From assembly GCA_013399855.1 (NCBI GenBank), contig VXAY01005255.1, positions 246,114-310,113 on the forward strand: a stretch of 64,000 nucleotides of DNA, in the 5' to 3' direction. Made by a program: the position numbers and the translations under genes. This DNA is from Oxyruncus cristatus. Lineage: Eukaryota; Chordata; Aves; Passeriformes; Cotingidae. This document shows, in pieces, positions 14,590 to 26,440 of this stretch (position 1 is its first letter; each line of letters starts with the position of its first letter). The notes beneath the pieces were generated by a model, which saw only the letters and a program-made list of their open reading frames with translations, was not told the origin of the DNA and ran no database searches.

Positions 14590-15776
14590 AAGATAGGTCA
14601 TGTCAGACTGACCTAGTATCTTTTTTTGATAAGAAAGTAGGTTTTCTAGAAAAAGAAATGTGCTGGATCTCATCTCCCTGGATTCTGCTGAACCATTTAA
14701 CATAGTGCTGCATCAAAATTACTGTTCAAGGTGGAAGAAATTTAGGTTGGTATAAGAACTGTAAATGCACAGAAAGAACTGGCACAGGAGAGACAGCAAG
14801 AGGTAGATATATGCGATGAATTATTCTTTGGGAGTTGACTTGTTTAGTTTTATTGAGGCTTTTTTGGTTTGGGGGTTTCTTTTCTGGAGCTGATACCATG
14901 TCATGCTGTATTCAAAGGAGGCTGTTGAAACTTGCTGATGGGAGGAGGAAGTTAATTTCCAGTACTCCATTTTAGATGGACAACTATACAATTAGTCGTA
15001 CCATTAGGTAATACTAAAGGGATGGAATTCAACCCAGCAGAGTGTCAGGCCACACATTGTCATGAATTCAGTTTCTGAGTTTAACCTTGGTATCAAAATT
15101 AGTGGTCTAAGGTCTTATGTAATCACTGGAAAAGATTTTTAATTAGGCACCCAGCTCCTGCTTTCTGTCTTGACTGTTAAAAGAGCCAGGGTGCCTGACT
15201 CTGGCATTGGTGCTGAATGCCTGAAATTGAATGGTGCTTCCTCAGTTTCGGAAGTAATGCAGCAACTTTTCTATGAATAGGGAGTTCAGCTATGGAAGAC
15301 AATGAAGGAGAAAGGCCTATGTGAGGGTAAGCGGGTTCAAGTTTGTCTCAAGTTTGTCAATTTGGCACCATCATGAAAATGACGGATGTGTCAAGTGTCA
15401 AGAGAGGGTATTTTTCTGGTTGAGGGAGGGCATCTCATTTGGGAGCATCTGGGCTGGGACCTGATCTGGAATAAATGTGCAGCATTTCTTGCAATACCCA
15501 AGAAACTTCACCTCTATATAACAGTGGCAGAGAAAATTGAATGAGGGTAGATTGACATTAGATATGAGGAAGAAATTTTTTACTGTGAGGATGGTGAGAC
15601 ACTGGAACAGGTTGAGAAGTTGTGGATGCCCCATTCCTGAAAGTGTTCAAGGCCAGCCAGGTTGGGGGCTCTGAGCAACCTGGTCTAGTGGAAACTGTTC
15701 CCTGCCCACGGCAGGGGTGTTGGAATGAGATGGTCTTTAAGGTGCCTTCCAACCCAAACCATTCCAGGTGATTCTA
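14590..15776 (+). mobile_element. Old, decayed CR1 LINE
   Basis: The 3' part (about 15530-15776) is clear CR1: ATTAGATATGAGGAAGAAAT, GAGACACTGGAACAGG, GTGTTCAAGGCCAG, GAGCAACCTGGTCTAGTGGA and CCTTCCAACCC at the tail. The 5' part (14590-14815) has TGTCAGACTGACCTAGTATC and CTGGATTCTGCTGAACCATTT, resembling the LDxxKAFD reverse-transcriptase region. The middle is too diverged to follow. A single copy in one orientation is likely but not certain. Confidence 0.65.
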
Positions 15777-18066
15777 GAAAAATCTGCAGGGGTAATCAAA
15801 GGACTCATGTTACACGAGGAGTCTAAAACAGCTGTGTTGAATATGTCAGGAAGACTAGCAAAATGGGAAAAGTGATTGCTGCATCTATGCTGCTGGAGTC
15901 ATGGGCAGCTTTGAAATGTGGCTGCTATCAGCTAGGTGATAGCTAACAAGCAGGATGTCTGTAGAGCCCATCAGAGGACTAATGAAGGTTTACGTGTAAC
16001 ACTGTGGTATTGTATGAAGATTATGATACCAAAAGAGAAGTGTCCAGTTTTATGATTTAGAGGTGATGTGAACTGAATATTTGACACTTCTCAGTGACTG
16101 GAGTTTGTGTGTGCACCTAGCATGTGGATAAAATATTTAGCCAACACAGAAATGCATAGGGATAATTGCATAATATGTGACAGTAGTCAGTAGGAAAATG
16201 TTTGATGTACAGTTAAGGAGGAGCTTGAAGATTTATGAAGGGCATTGGTTGCTTGAATTCTTTGGACTTTGGGCTATTTGGCAGCTTGTGCTTTTTGATC
16301 ACTCCTGTAGAGCGTGATACTTGTTGTCTGCTGTATTGGCCTGGTGTTTCCCTGCGTTGCACAGGGAAAGCTGTGTGATAAATCAGGCTTTGAGTGAACG
16401 TGTAGGGTTGGACAAAGGTGTGTTAAGTTCAGCCTGTGACAAAGATACATTTAGAAGCCGACTGCTAGACAGCAAATGCATGACCACTGGGGGAAAAGCT
16501 TGCTCTGAAGTAAAAATTGTGGCTGTAGATCACTGGTGTGCCTGTAGTGACAAATGATGGGTGCAGCACTTAGAGTCAGTGACAGCCCTTGTCCCAGATA
16601 CCTCTTTAGTTTGACAGATGCTGTTGTAAGTTGTAACTCTGTGTTAGTGAAAAGCTGCCCTTTGCCTGAGTGCTGGTTTGTCCCGACACGAGATTTGAAA
16701 AGGAGCTGAGTCCTTTGAGCAAGGGTGAGTAATATGCTTTCTGATTTGTTGCAAATCCTGAGATGTTCTGAGTGGCTTTATCAATTGATCAGATTGATCT
16801 TTATCAGAAATCTTCATAAAATAGCAGGAGGAAAATGCCACAGCAAGAAACCTTTTTAATGTACTTCTGGCAGCACTGTTTAGTTCTCTAGTTATTTGTT
16901 TATTAATAAGTGCTCAGCCTGTGTTTCTGAGGTTTTTAAGTGCTGAGACGAATAGCAGGAGAGTGTAATATGGCTTCTCTCTATTTTTCCCCCCTGCTTC
17001 CTAATTAATTAATTATTGTATAGTGGTACTAAGTTGTTATTGTTGTGCGGTGAAAGTTATGATCTCACAGGCCTTACTTTGAAAGTTGCCACAGTAAAGA
17101 AAAAAATACTGTTTATGGACTGAATTGTAAATAATTTGGCAGGGCATTGTTCTATTGGAAAGAGAGTGCTTTGAATGACAGTCCCTGAGGAGGGATGACA
17201 AGGAGGGGCGGACTGAAAATATAAGTGTGAAAATGTGTGAGGGATTTTTCAGGTTTATTTTTTATTAGAGTCATGGTCAACTGCCTTAGATTTAGAATCT
17301 GTCCCAGTTTAGGTATAGCACTTTTTTTCTGTTTGCTGGGTTTTATTTAGCTCCAAGGCACGTTTTTCTGGCTAGTAAACTGGGGTTTTAATTTGAAAAT
17401 CTGTCTGAGCCTGTTCCTGAGAGACAACACTTGGAAAATCTCAGTCCTGCATAGCTGTCATTTATAAGGATGCTCAGAAAAACTGGAAAAACATCACTTG
17501 AAGACATTTCTGGAGAAGACAATGAGGTCTGAGTGGCTTCCACCTCTAAATTTCAGGAAAAAGACATCTCGTGGTCCTATTGGGGAAGAAAAAGAAATAA
17601 AGGGATTTCCAGCAAACCTCNNNNNNNNNNNNNNNNNNNNNNNNNNNNNNNNNNNNNNNNNNNNNNNNNNNNNNNNNNNNNNNNNNNNNNNNNNNNNNNN
17701 NNNNNNNNNNNNNNNNNNNNNNNNNNNNNNNNNNNNNNNNNNNNNNNNNNNNNNNNNNNNNNNNNNNNNNNNNNNNNNNNNNNNNNNNNNNNNNNNNNNN
17801 GTGGGGGTGAGGGGGGTGGTGGTGGATGAAATCAGCACAATGTACTGTTGTAGATCATTACTAAACATGAGATGTTGGAATGCAAATTTAATCCTGTTTC
17901 ATAGTCTCTTAAGATAGCTGTCTGAAAGTCAGCAAAAATTACCTTTTGAAGATTCCTATCCCTCCCTACTCAATTCTATATAGTTGCCTCTTTGGCATAA
18001 CTCCAGTACAGTTCAGTGAAGTAAATCCCATCCAAGGTTGTGCACCTTGCTTAACCTTTTCATAGC
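15777..18066. other. Non-coding intronic DNA
   Basis: Apart from the N gap no gene, exon or known repeat is recognised. Confidence 0.6.
17621..17800. other. Assembly gap (180 N)
   Basis: Unsequenced bases. Right after the gap the + strand is strongly G-rich (GTGGGGGTGAGGGGGGTGGT, 17801-17820, then GGTGG), a sequence that is often hard to read through. Open frames crossing the gap are not real evidence of coding. Confidence 0.99.
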
Positions 18067-19200
18067 TGTCATGGTTTAGCCCCTGTGCTTTTTGCACAGT
18101 ATTATCAACCCATAAATTTTGCTAATAAGTAGGAAGAGTTCGCACAGACAAAACAGATCTCTTTGAAATGGGGATTAATACTAAGATTTATTGCTACACA
18201 ATCAGAACTAAGGGAAAATACTTATATATACAATAACTCTAACTAGTTTTCCTATAATAACAAACTTATATATGTATAAATGCCACCCCTCCTCTTCCTC
18301 AAAAACAGTCCAGAGGAAGAAAGAGAAGGAAGCTAAAAAAAAAGTCTTTAAGGTAACAGTTCCAAACTCTTGCAGTTTGAAGATATCTCTCTCTCTCTCT
18401 CTCTATTGGAATGCAGGAGAGTTTACTCTCACCTCCTTAGCCGATTGTCCACTGCCGCTGAGGGTTTAACCATGTCGTTACCACGGGATCCAGGGCTCTG
18501 TGGAGGTTTCTTCTACGAGGAGGTTCAGGGGGGTTTCCTTGGACTCACCACCCCTCGCCAGGGTCACAGGGGTTCTGGGTTTCTTTGGCTCAGTCCACAC
18601 CCAAGAACACTTTCTGATGCTGTGCTCTGCTGCTTGTAGCTTCTTCTCTTTCCCCTTCTGGAATTCTTCTGACTCTCTGCTTTTGGCCAGATGCCCAATC
18701 TTGGCCCTCGGCCGCAGCTGGCACTCCAAGTGGCCACGGCTCTCCCACTCACCATTACACCCGGTCCTCATTCGCACCGGGCCCCTCATATGGGGGGGCT
18801 TCGTGTAAGGCTTATCTTTTGGACAAAAGTCCCAAGGTCGTCAGAGGCTCAGCCCCTCTAAGGAGAATTCACTCAGCTTCTCTACCGTTCTGTGGCTGCA
18901 ATTCCTCTGCAGCTTGCTACAAACAGTTTTTAGGTGATCCAGTCTTGGCCTCAAGCTATCTCTGCGCTCCTTGGGCTATCCAGGCCTCTGGGGGAAAAAC
19001 CCACATGAAAGTTCCTTCTCTCCAAATCATTTCCACAGGTGGCAGGGGTTTTAGTTTGGGAATACAGAAAAGACGACAAAGAATCAGAGTCCGTTCTGTT
19101 TGGCTTAATACCACATTCTGCAGCAAAAGCCTCCTTCTATCTACTGTTACTGGGAGAGAAATTTCTCGCTTTCTAATTGTGTATATATATAAATAGTTTA
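18067..19200 (-). mobile_element. Candidate solo LTR of an endogenous retrovirus (right edge uncertain)
   Basis: The left edge begins TGTCATGGTTTAGCCCCTG, which on the minus strand is a typical bird LTR end (CCATGACA). On the minus strand an AATAAA lies about 120 bases before that end (TTTATT near 18190). The interior is more GC- and CpG-rich (18420-18900) than the surrounding intron and has a (TC)n run at 18386-18404. No gag, pol or env frame is seen. A 5-base ATAGC directly left of 18067 recurs at 19459-19463 after a CA, which could be a target-site duplication, but the intervening length would be long for a solo LTR. Confidence 0.45.
18386..18404. repeat. (TC)n microsatellite
   Basis: A run of about 9.5 TC units, pure, inside the candidate LTR. 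Confidence 0.95.
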
Positions 19201-22200
19201 GTTTGCTTCTCTGACTTTTTTTTTTTTTTTTTGGAACATTTTAGCAGAAGAGATATGAGTATTTTCACATACCACTCTGGAAAGGTTTAAGCTTGGCACA
19301 GAATTGCAGTTATTTACCAATATATTAATATATTCTAGGTCAATTGATGCACTGTTAAACAGATGAACTCTTAGCTAGTTTTCATATTTAGATGGCTATT
19401 GAAGATAAATTCTGGAAATAAGTTCTGTAAGCGTCTCAGACACATGTGGCTCTTACCAATAGCTTGAAAAGTAGCATTTAGTTTCTGAATTACAAACTGT
19501 AATATTTTCTGGTTTATTTCCCTAATATTTCTCCATGAATCAGCTTCAAAACCATATACTATATCAAGAAAAGCCTTTTCTATTTTGGATTCAAAGTCTG
19601 ACAAATCAGCATTGTTTTGTGTGGTGCCTGTTGGTGCATTTTGTCCTCAAACAGTGGGTTATATGTGTTAACGAATTTGCTTTGATGGGTTAAGTAATAG
19701 TTGTAAAGTCAACCCTTCCACACAGGGTCTTTTATTTCTTTAAGAAAGAAAGTTGTGAGAGCGATGCTTTCAGATAATATTTGACATGAAGGAGAAAAAA
19801 ATGAAAGTTCTTGAGGACTCATTTTTCAAGGGAGCAAAAGTCAGTTGGAGGGGGCAGTGGTTATGGATACCCACGGACAAAACAAATACCCAGAGCACTG
19901 AGAATGACTGCTCTCAACTGATTATATTTTACCATAGGAATTTGTTGATATTTATTCAGCTTTATGGAGAACTGCACTTGGTCGAGCTCCAGAGAGCTTA
20001 TCTGTAATGGAGAGCTTGGATATCTTGCTAAGCAGTGAAGGGCAGAGTCAAGTGCAGAGAAAAAATATCTCATGATTTTTCTTCAAGTCTAAAAGCAGCT
20101 TGTACCTTTTCCAGCACAGTTCCAGTCACTTAGTGCTGCTCTTGTGGGTCTTGTTTAAAAACTGTCCTTTTTTTTCCTTTACCAGGAGTCCCAGTAAGTA
20201 CCAATAAATGCTTAGCATCCATTACAAAGCATCTTTCATTAGACTAGACAAAATCAGTACACTAACTGGGATCCTCACAGAAGGAAGGATCCCTTCTATG
20301 TCCAGCTCCATCCATCACTACAGGGGTGGCACTGGCATATTGTAATTTTATGTTTTGGCTTTGGAGTCATAGAGCACAAAAGGAGTAAGATATCTTTTAT
20401 CCTGAGGTATAGTTTCCATATTAGTGATCAAAAAGGAAAATCTGAACATGAGAGCTAAAAGGATTCTGGTTGTAAAAGTACCTGGAAAATAGACACAGCA
20501 ATTACTGCATAGTCACTGCTTTCCCAGAACTGAGGAGAAATTTGTAGTGTATTTTGCACTGTTGAATCCTGCACTCTATATTGTAATCTTGTCAGGTTAA
20601 AGAGTCCTTTTATAACATGACAGAACACATTAGAAAAACCATTTGGATAAGTGTTTGCAAATTCTCTTTCTCACTTACACAGGAGTGACCTGGGGGGCGT
20701 CACTGGCAATGAAAATAGAATGTGTTCTAACACTAATTACTTGGATGCTGTGGTTGTCCACTCCCAGGCAGTGTAATTTTGTCTGCAGTTGTAAAAGGCA
20801 GATAGACCTGCAGTTTCATGACATTCGCTTTTATGCCATTTTAACTGCAAGCAAAACTGTTTACTTGTATAGTGATCATATTTTGAAAATAGAAGTGTTA
20901 ATAAATATGTTAACTTTTGCATCTTCTACCTGACTGTGTGGTCTGGATCTCTGAAAACACTCATCCATGTGTAAGGTTGGACTTTACAGTACCGATCATT
21001 GAAATTAGCTGAACTACTCGTGAGGCTCAGGTCACATAAAAACTTGTAGAGTGTAAAAGAAGTATAAAGAACAGTATTTCTGTGGCTTTCACACAGTCTT
21101 TATTGTGCACTGAGACTACATACGTGAAGTTCTATAGCAGTCAGATAATTTCATAGCCAAGATAAGGCTGTGACTTGGTAGCTTGTTGTGTGTGTTCTCC
21201 TTAAAATCTGGGTCTGTTTTACCACAGAGCCACCCCTCAGAAGATACTTAGTCACAGAGATGTTCAGAGTGGAAGAATTAACGAAGTGCTTGTTGAATGC
21301 GTACTAATACCACTTTTTCTGCATCATACTTTAGTAGCTGAGATTTTCATAGGGATTTGACACTGCTTTTACTTCATAATTAAAAGATCTACTGGACTTG
21401 GGTCGAAGTTTTTTTGAGATTTTCATAGGGATTTGACACTGCTTTTACTTCATAATTAAAAGATCTACTGGACTTGGGTCGAAGTTTTTTTGAGATTTTC
21501 ATAGGGATTTGACACTGCTTTTACTTCATAATTAAAAGATCTACTGGACTTGGGTCACTGCATTTCAATCAGTGGTCCCTGGCTTCATTCCCCATAGGTA
21601 ATGCCAGACTCTTGATTTTTTTTTAACTCACTTTTATTTCGTTTAGCCAATGGCTTGTTTTGGGTTTTTGTAACTGTATACTTCATAAGGAACTCTTTCC
21701 TCTGTAGAGTTTTATTTGCAGTTTGTTTTTATTTTCTTTGTAGAAAAAATATTGCTTTCTTTTTTTTTCTTTCTTAATTACATAAAAAGGTTATTAATAG
21801 ACTTTCCCTTTTCAGAACTGGAAAATACCCAGAAAGGCATTTGCTCACACTTTCCGAATACAAATTTGCTTCTGAATTGAGACCAAACATGGAAAAATTT
21901 AGAATGTTAGGTGAATATTTTGTTTAGTTCTGAGCAGATGGAAACAGCTGTTTAGTTCTTAGAATGTTTAAGTTGGTGGGTTTAAATTGTCCATGAACTA
22001 TGCAAATAAAGTTGGTGGGAAGTGACTGAGTAAAGCAACCTGTTACCAGAAACTTTAAATTAGCTTATATCAAAGGGTTCATCCAGTGGAATGGAAAATT
22101 TTCAGGGATTTTTCAAATGAGAAAAGATTGAAAACTATTGATAATAGAGTTTAATAATATCCCATTTAATTTTGCCACAGTTCTAGTTTATTTCTCGTCT

Positions 22201-25200
22201 AACAGTTATGAAGTTTAGTTTTATGACATTTGCTGTTTTAAAAAGCAGTTTGACAAAGACGTATCACAGTAATGTCTGTGATTCACATTGTGCAGACAAT
22301 CTTTTTATGTTATCAGTGGAAGCAAATAGATTGTACTTGGAACATGGATGTTATCCCAGTGATAACAAACTGTCCTGACAATGTTATGGCTAGCTCTCAT
22401 TCTTGCATCTTTAGTCTATAAAAACTCTGTAAATGAAGCTGTAGAGATGAGGTCTGCAGGACCTGAAAAGGCTGGAAACAGTAAAATTAGTGCTCCTAAC
22501 TGTTGAAAAAAATTATCTCATACAACAGGACAACAGCATCTGATGATATATGCGAACAGTGAAGAATGGCACCAAATTCCACATCTGTGCCCTTACACTC
22601 AAAATCTTTTTTGTATGCAAAGATGTAAACGAGTTACATCTAATAATAAGTAGTTGTTGTTACTGTAATTAAAGTCATTAAAGCCTAATCCAGGAATCAT
22701 TATTTGGCCCAATCTCATAATTACTGGTAAAGAAATAATGCTTCTGTATAGGGGAAAGTCTCAATAAATAACAATGTGGTAAAATGCTGTAATGCTCACC
22801 CTTTTCCTCCTCCCCTGGATCATAAGGCAGTTTCATTCTGCTGGTGGGGATGTAGAGGCGTTTCAGCAGTTGTCAGCATCCAAAAGACTTCAGATACTGA
22901 AGGATCTGAATATCTGGGAAAAATTATGTTCATGTTGATAATTTCTTCTTTTTCACTCTAGGATCTGCTTGGGGTCATTTTTATGTTTTCTGAAAAAGCT
23001 TTTAAACTTGGCTCTTTCTTCAGTGGTCTGCAGCTCCATGTTACAGTCAAATTTATTATATGTGATACCTTACATATATACTTGATCACCCCAAAACCAG
23101 TTTTGTCCAGCCTTAAGTCTGTGAGCTGTAGCCACAGTGTCTCCAAGTGCCAGCTCTGCACCCTGTCTCTTTTTTATCCCATGCTTCTACTCCATTGTAT
23201 GTCTCCATGTCCGAAGGCCTATTCTATGGTACCAGGCCTGTATTTTTCTACACTACATCGTGTTAACAGTTGTAAAATGATAATGGCACCATGCAAAGAT
23301 AAAAGTAAAAACAGATTAGCCACAGACATCCGTCCTGTTGGAAAAGTTGTCCCAGCTAAACCAAGTTTAATTTCAGGCTAAAACAAAGCTGCAGGCAGGT
23401 CAACAGAAGTTCAAACAAAGCAAGCCTAAAAAGCCTAAGTGCTCAAGGTTTGGAAGCCCCTCTGCAAGGCTTGTGGCTGGTCACCAGTGATGGCAGTGTG
23501 GTATTACAGGGCTACAGGGTAACACTGCTGCAAGGGCCAGCTCTGACTCTGGCAACACGCTGTGTGTTGTTTTGCCTCCAGACCTTAAATATGGAGGTCT
23601 GGGTGGGATGCCAAGCTCAGGAAGTTCTCAGGATGCTTGTCATCTGAATCGGGGTGTGCAAACATGGAGGTGCCTCATAGAACACCAGTACTGCTCATTA
23701 ATGCTGTTAGTCTCTAGCACTGCTTGCTCTCAGAGAGAACTCCAGGCTTGATAAAGCTTTTGCTCTGACCAGGTCTTTATATTCAGCTTTTGGTCCTACC
23801 CCTTTGCCAGAAGGTACTGCCTCTCTAGCACAGACAACGGATGTAGGAACCTGTGCCCACACTGAGATGCAGTTCAATATCTTAGTTTAACCTGTTGCTG
23901 AAAGTGGCTTTGTTAAGATGATGGACTGCAAACCTGTGTGGCTGACATGCAGCTACGTGTTCTCATCTGGGTCAGAACAGCAAGACAGGTAGCTGTGGGC
24001 AGAAACATCATCTCTGCTGCCTTGCTGTGGAGGTTTGACTACTCAGGTAGGCAGCGTGCTTATGAATTTCTGATAAGGTGTGGTGGGAGGCAAGAGCAAT
24101 TAACAAAAGTTGGTGTCACTGTTGCTTGCCTTAGCATGCAAAAATTGGGAGTCAAATATATCAGTCATAAGAGTGAGTTAGTCATGAGCTTTAAGAAAGG
24201 AAATTATTTTGGGATGCATCCTTCACATTTTCAGGCTTTTCTGTATCCATGCCAAATTTGCTTTTAAAAAAAGTGAGGTTCAGATAAACTTGGCCTGTAG
24301 TAACACACGAGTTTTATAAGTGTGTGTTAGTGCTCAGAGAATTGACAAAACTCTGACATTTAAGTTCATATTTTGAGCACTGGGTGCTACAAGGAACTCA
24401 ACACTAAATGTATGTCCTTTGTCTTTGTGTAGCATTTGTATCTTTTTTGTAATCATTGCTATCATCCCTGCTGCAGTTTTTATTTTTTAAAAAAGAGCTT
24501 TTGAAACCCACTAAACTACATCAGTTTTAAAGATTGATCAGTACTAGCTGATGAAAATAAACCAATAGATTGTGGTTAGAATTACTTGAAAATTGTTTTT
24601 AAAATCCGTGGCCATACCCTATGAGAGTCTTACAAGAATTCTTTGAATTCTTGGAATTCCAGACTGAAATGTTTATTAGCTATAGTCTGTTAGTAGAGAA
24701 TAAAAGAAAAGAATGTTGTAGCAGAATTGTGTTGCATAACACAAACTGCAGATATACAAGTACTTTCTACCGTCTCTGTCTGAACAGAGTACTTTAACCT
24801 ATAGTATGTTGGAGTGAGGAGACATGAGCCTTTTAAATAGGTACCTCCAACATTTTTATTTTTGCGTGGGTGTTCATATGTTTTCTCATTTTGCACATGA
24901 AACCAGTCAGAGTAGTAGAAATATACCTTTAGTTACTCTTATTAAACTTTATCTTTGTCTTTTCTGTCTCAGAGCTAACATAATATTCACTACAAGACAT
25001 TTATTTTCTATAGTAGCTCCTTTGTTCAATCACACCTCAACAAAGTATTTTGGTAAGGCTGATAGTCAAAACTGGGAAACCTCAGGGGAGTTTTCACAAA
25101 TTTCAAATTCTTGAAATACAGTGTTCTAATAAAAAACTGCTGATCTAACAACAGATGTCATGATCACAGTGATTTGTAATCAAATTCTTAGAAATGTCAG

Positions 25201-25450
25201 CGGCATTTGGTCTGATTTCATCTTATGACACTTCAAAGACATGCAGGCAACTTACGGTCTGGGTTTTTTTGTAGGTCATGTTTACTTATTCCAGTTTTGT
25301 GCTACTGATTTAGGGTTTTTAAATTCAGCAATCAAATATGGCCAGTTTCAGTATATTCCAAATGTTTTTCCAGTATGTTTTAAAATGATCGGTGGTTGGC
25401 AATACATGTGATGATTCCTACATGGTCTCAGTAGCTCTGCTACAAGTTAA
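19201..25450. other. Non-coding DNA with a 76-bp tandem triplication
   Basis: Holds a poly-T run near 19217-19232, a protein-like antisense open frame at 19371-19643 (see findings) and the tandem array at 21340-21556. Nothing else is recognised. Confidence 0.6.
21340..21556. repeat. Tandem repeat, 76-bp unit, 2.9 identical copies
   Basis: Units start at 21340, 21416 and 21492 with GAGATTTTCATAGGGATTTG. The third stops after 65 bases at ...GGACTTGGGTC. I see no mismatch between copies, so the array is very young or recently homogenised, or is an assembly error. Confidence 0.95.
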
Positions 25451-26440
25451 TCACAGAATGGTGCAGGTTGGAAAGAACCACAGTGGGTCCTCTGGTCCAA
25501 CCTGCCTGTTCAAGCAGGGCCATTCCAGAGCACATGGCACAGAATTGCATCCAGATGGTTCTTGAATATCTCCAATGAGGAGGACTCCACAACATCTCTG
25601 GGCAATCTGTTCCAGTGCACAGTCACACACAGAGTAAAGTTTTTCCTCTTACTTAGGTGGAACTTCCTATGTGTCAGTTTCTGCCTCTTGCCTCTCATCC
25701 TGTTGCTTGGCACCACTGAGAAGAGCCTGGCTGCATCCTCTTGACACCCTCCCTTCAGATTCTTATAGACATTGATGAGGTTCCCTCTCAGTTGTCTCTT
25801 CTTGAGGCTGAACAGGCCCAGCTCCCTCAGCCTTTCCTTGTAGGAGAGATGCTCCAGTCCCCTAATCAACTTTGTAGCCCTCCTGGACCTGCACCAGGAG
25901 GGAGCATTACATGTCTCTCTTGTCGTGAGGAGCCCAGAACTGGACACAGCACTCAGATGTGGCCTCATAGGGCTGAGCAGAGGAGCAGGATCACCTCCCT
26001 CAACCTGCTGGCAATGTTTTTCCTGATGCACCTTGGGATACCATTGGCCTTCTTGGCCCCAAAGGCAAATTGCTTGCTCGTGGACAGCTAGTTGTCCACT
26101 AGGATCCCCAGGTCCTTCTCCACAGAGCTGGTTTCCAGCAGGTCAGCTCCCAGCCTGTCCTGGTGCCGGAGGTTGTCCCCCCCGAGGTGTAGGACTCTGC
26201 ATTGGTTTTTGTTGTATTTCAGACAGTTCTCTGTCCCTCTCTCCAACCGGTTGAGGTCCTTCTGAAGGGCTGCACAGCCCTCTGGGGTATCAGCCACTCC
26301 TCCCAGCTTTGTGTTGTCAGTGAACTTGTTGAGGCGGCCTCTGCCCCTTCATCCAAGTCATTGATGAACAAGTTAAACAATACCGAGCCCAGTACTGAAC
26401 CTTGAGGGACATCACTAGTGACAGGCCTCCTGTAACTTGT
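25451..26440 (-). mobile_element. CR1 LINE with partial, frameshifted ORF2
   Basis: This is the longest recognisable CR1 here. On the minus strand it runs from a reverse-transcriptase block ([20 protein letters not shown] in frame 26219-26482) through [17 protein letters not shown] and [10 protein letters not shown] (26088-26297) to the C-terminal part (25510-26031: [36 protein letters not shown]). It ends at the TGATT-type tail near 25451. The protein is split over at least three frames, so it is inactive. The 5' half is missing. Confidence 0.95.

Noticed and set aside
17494..17917. Open frames running through the N gap
   Set aside because: They exist only because N codons hide stops.
22983..23381. 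132-codon plus-strand open frame
   Set aside because: Composition looks like translated intron (many Ser, Leu, Cys) and nothing in it is recognised.
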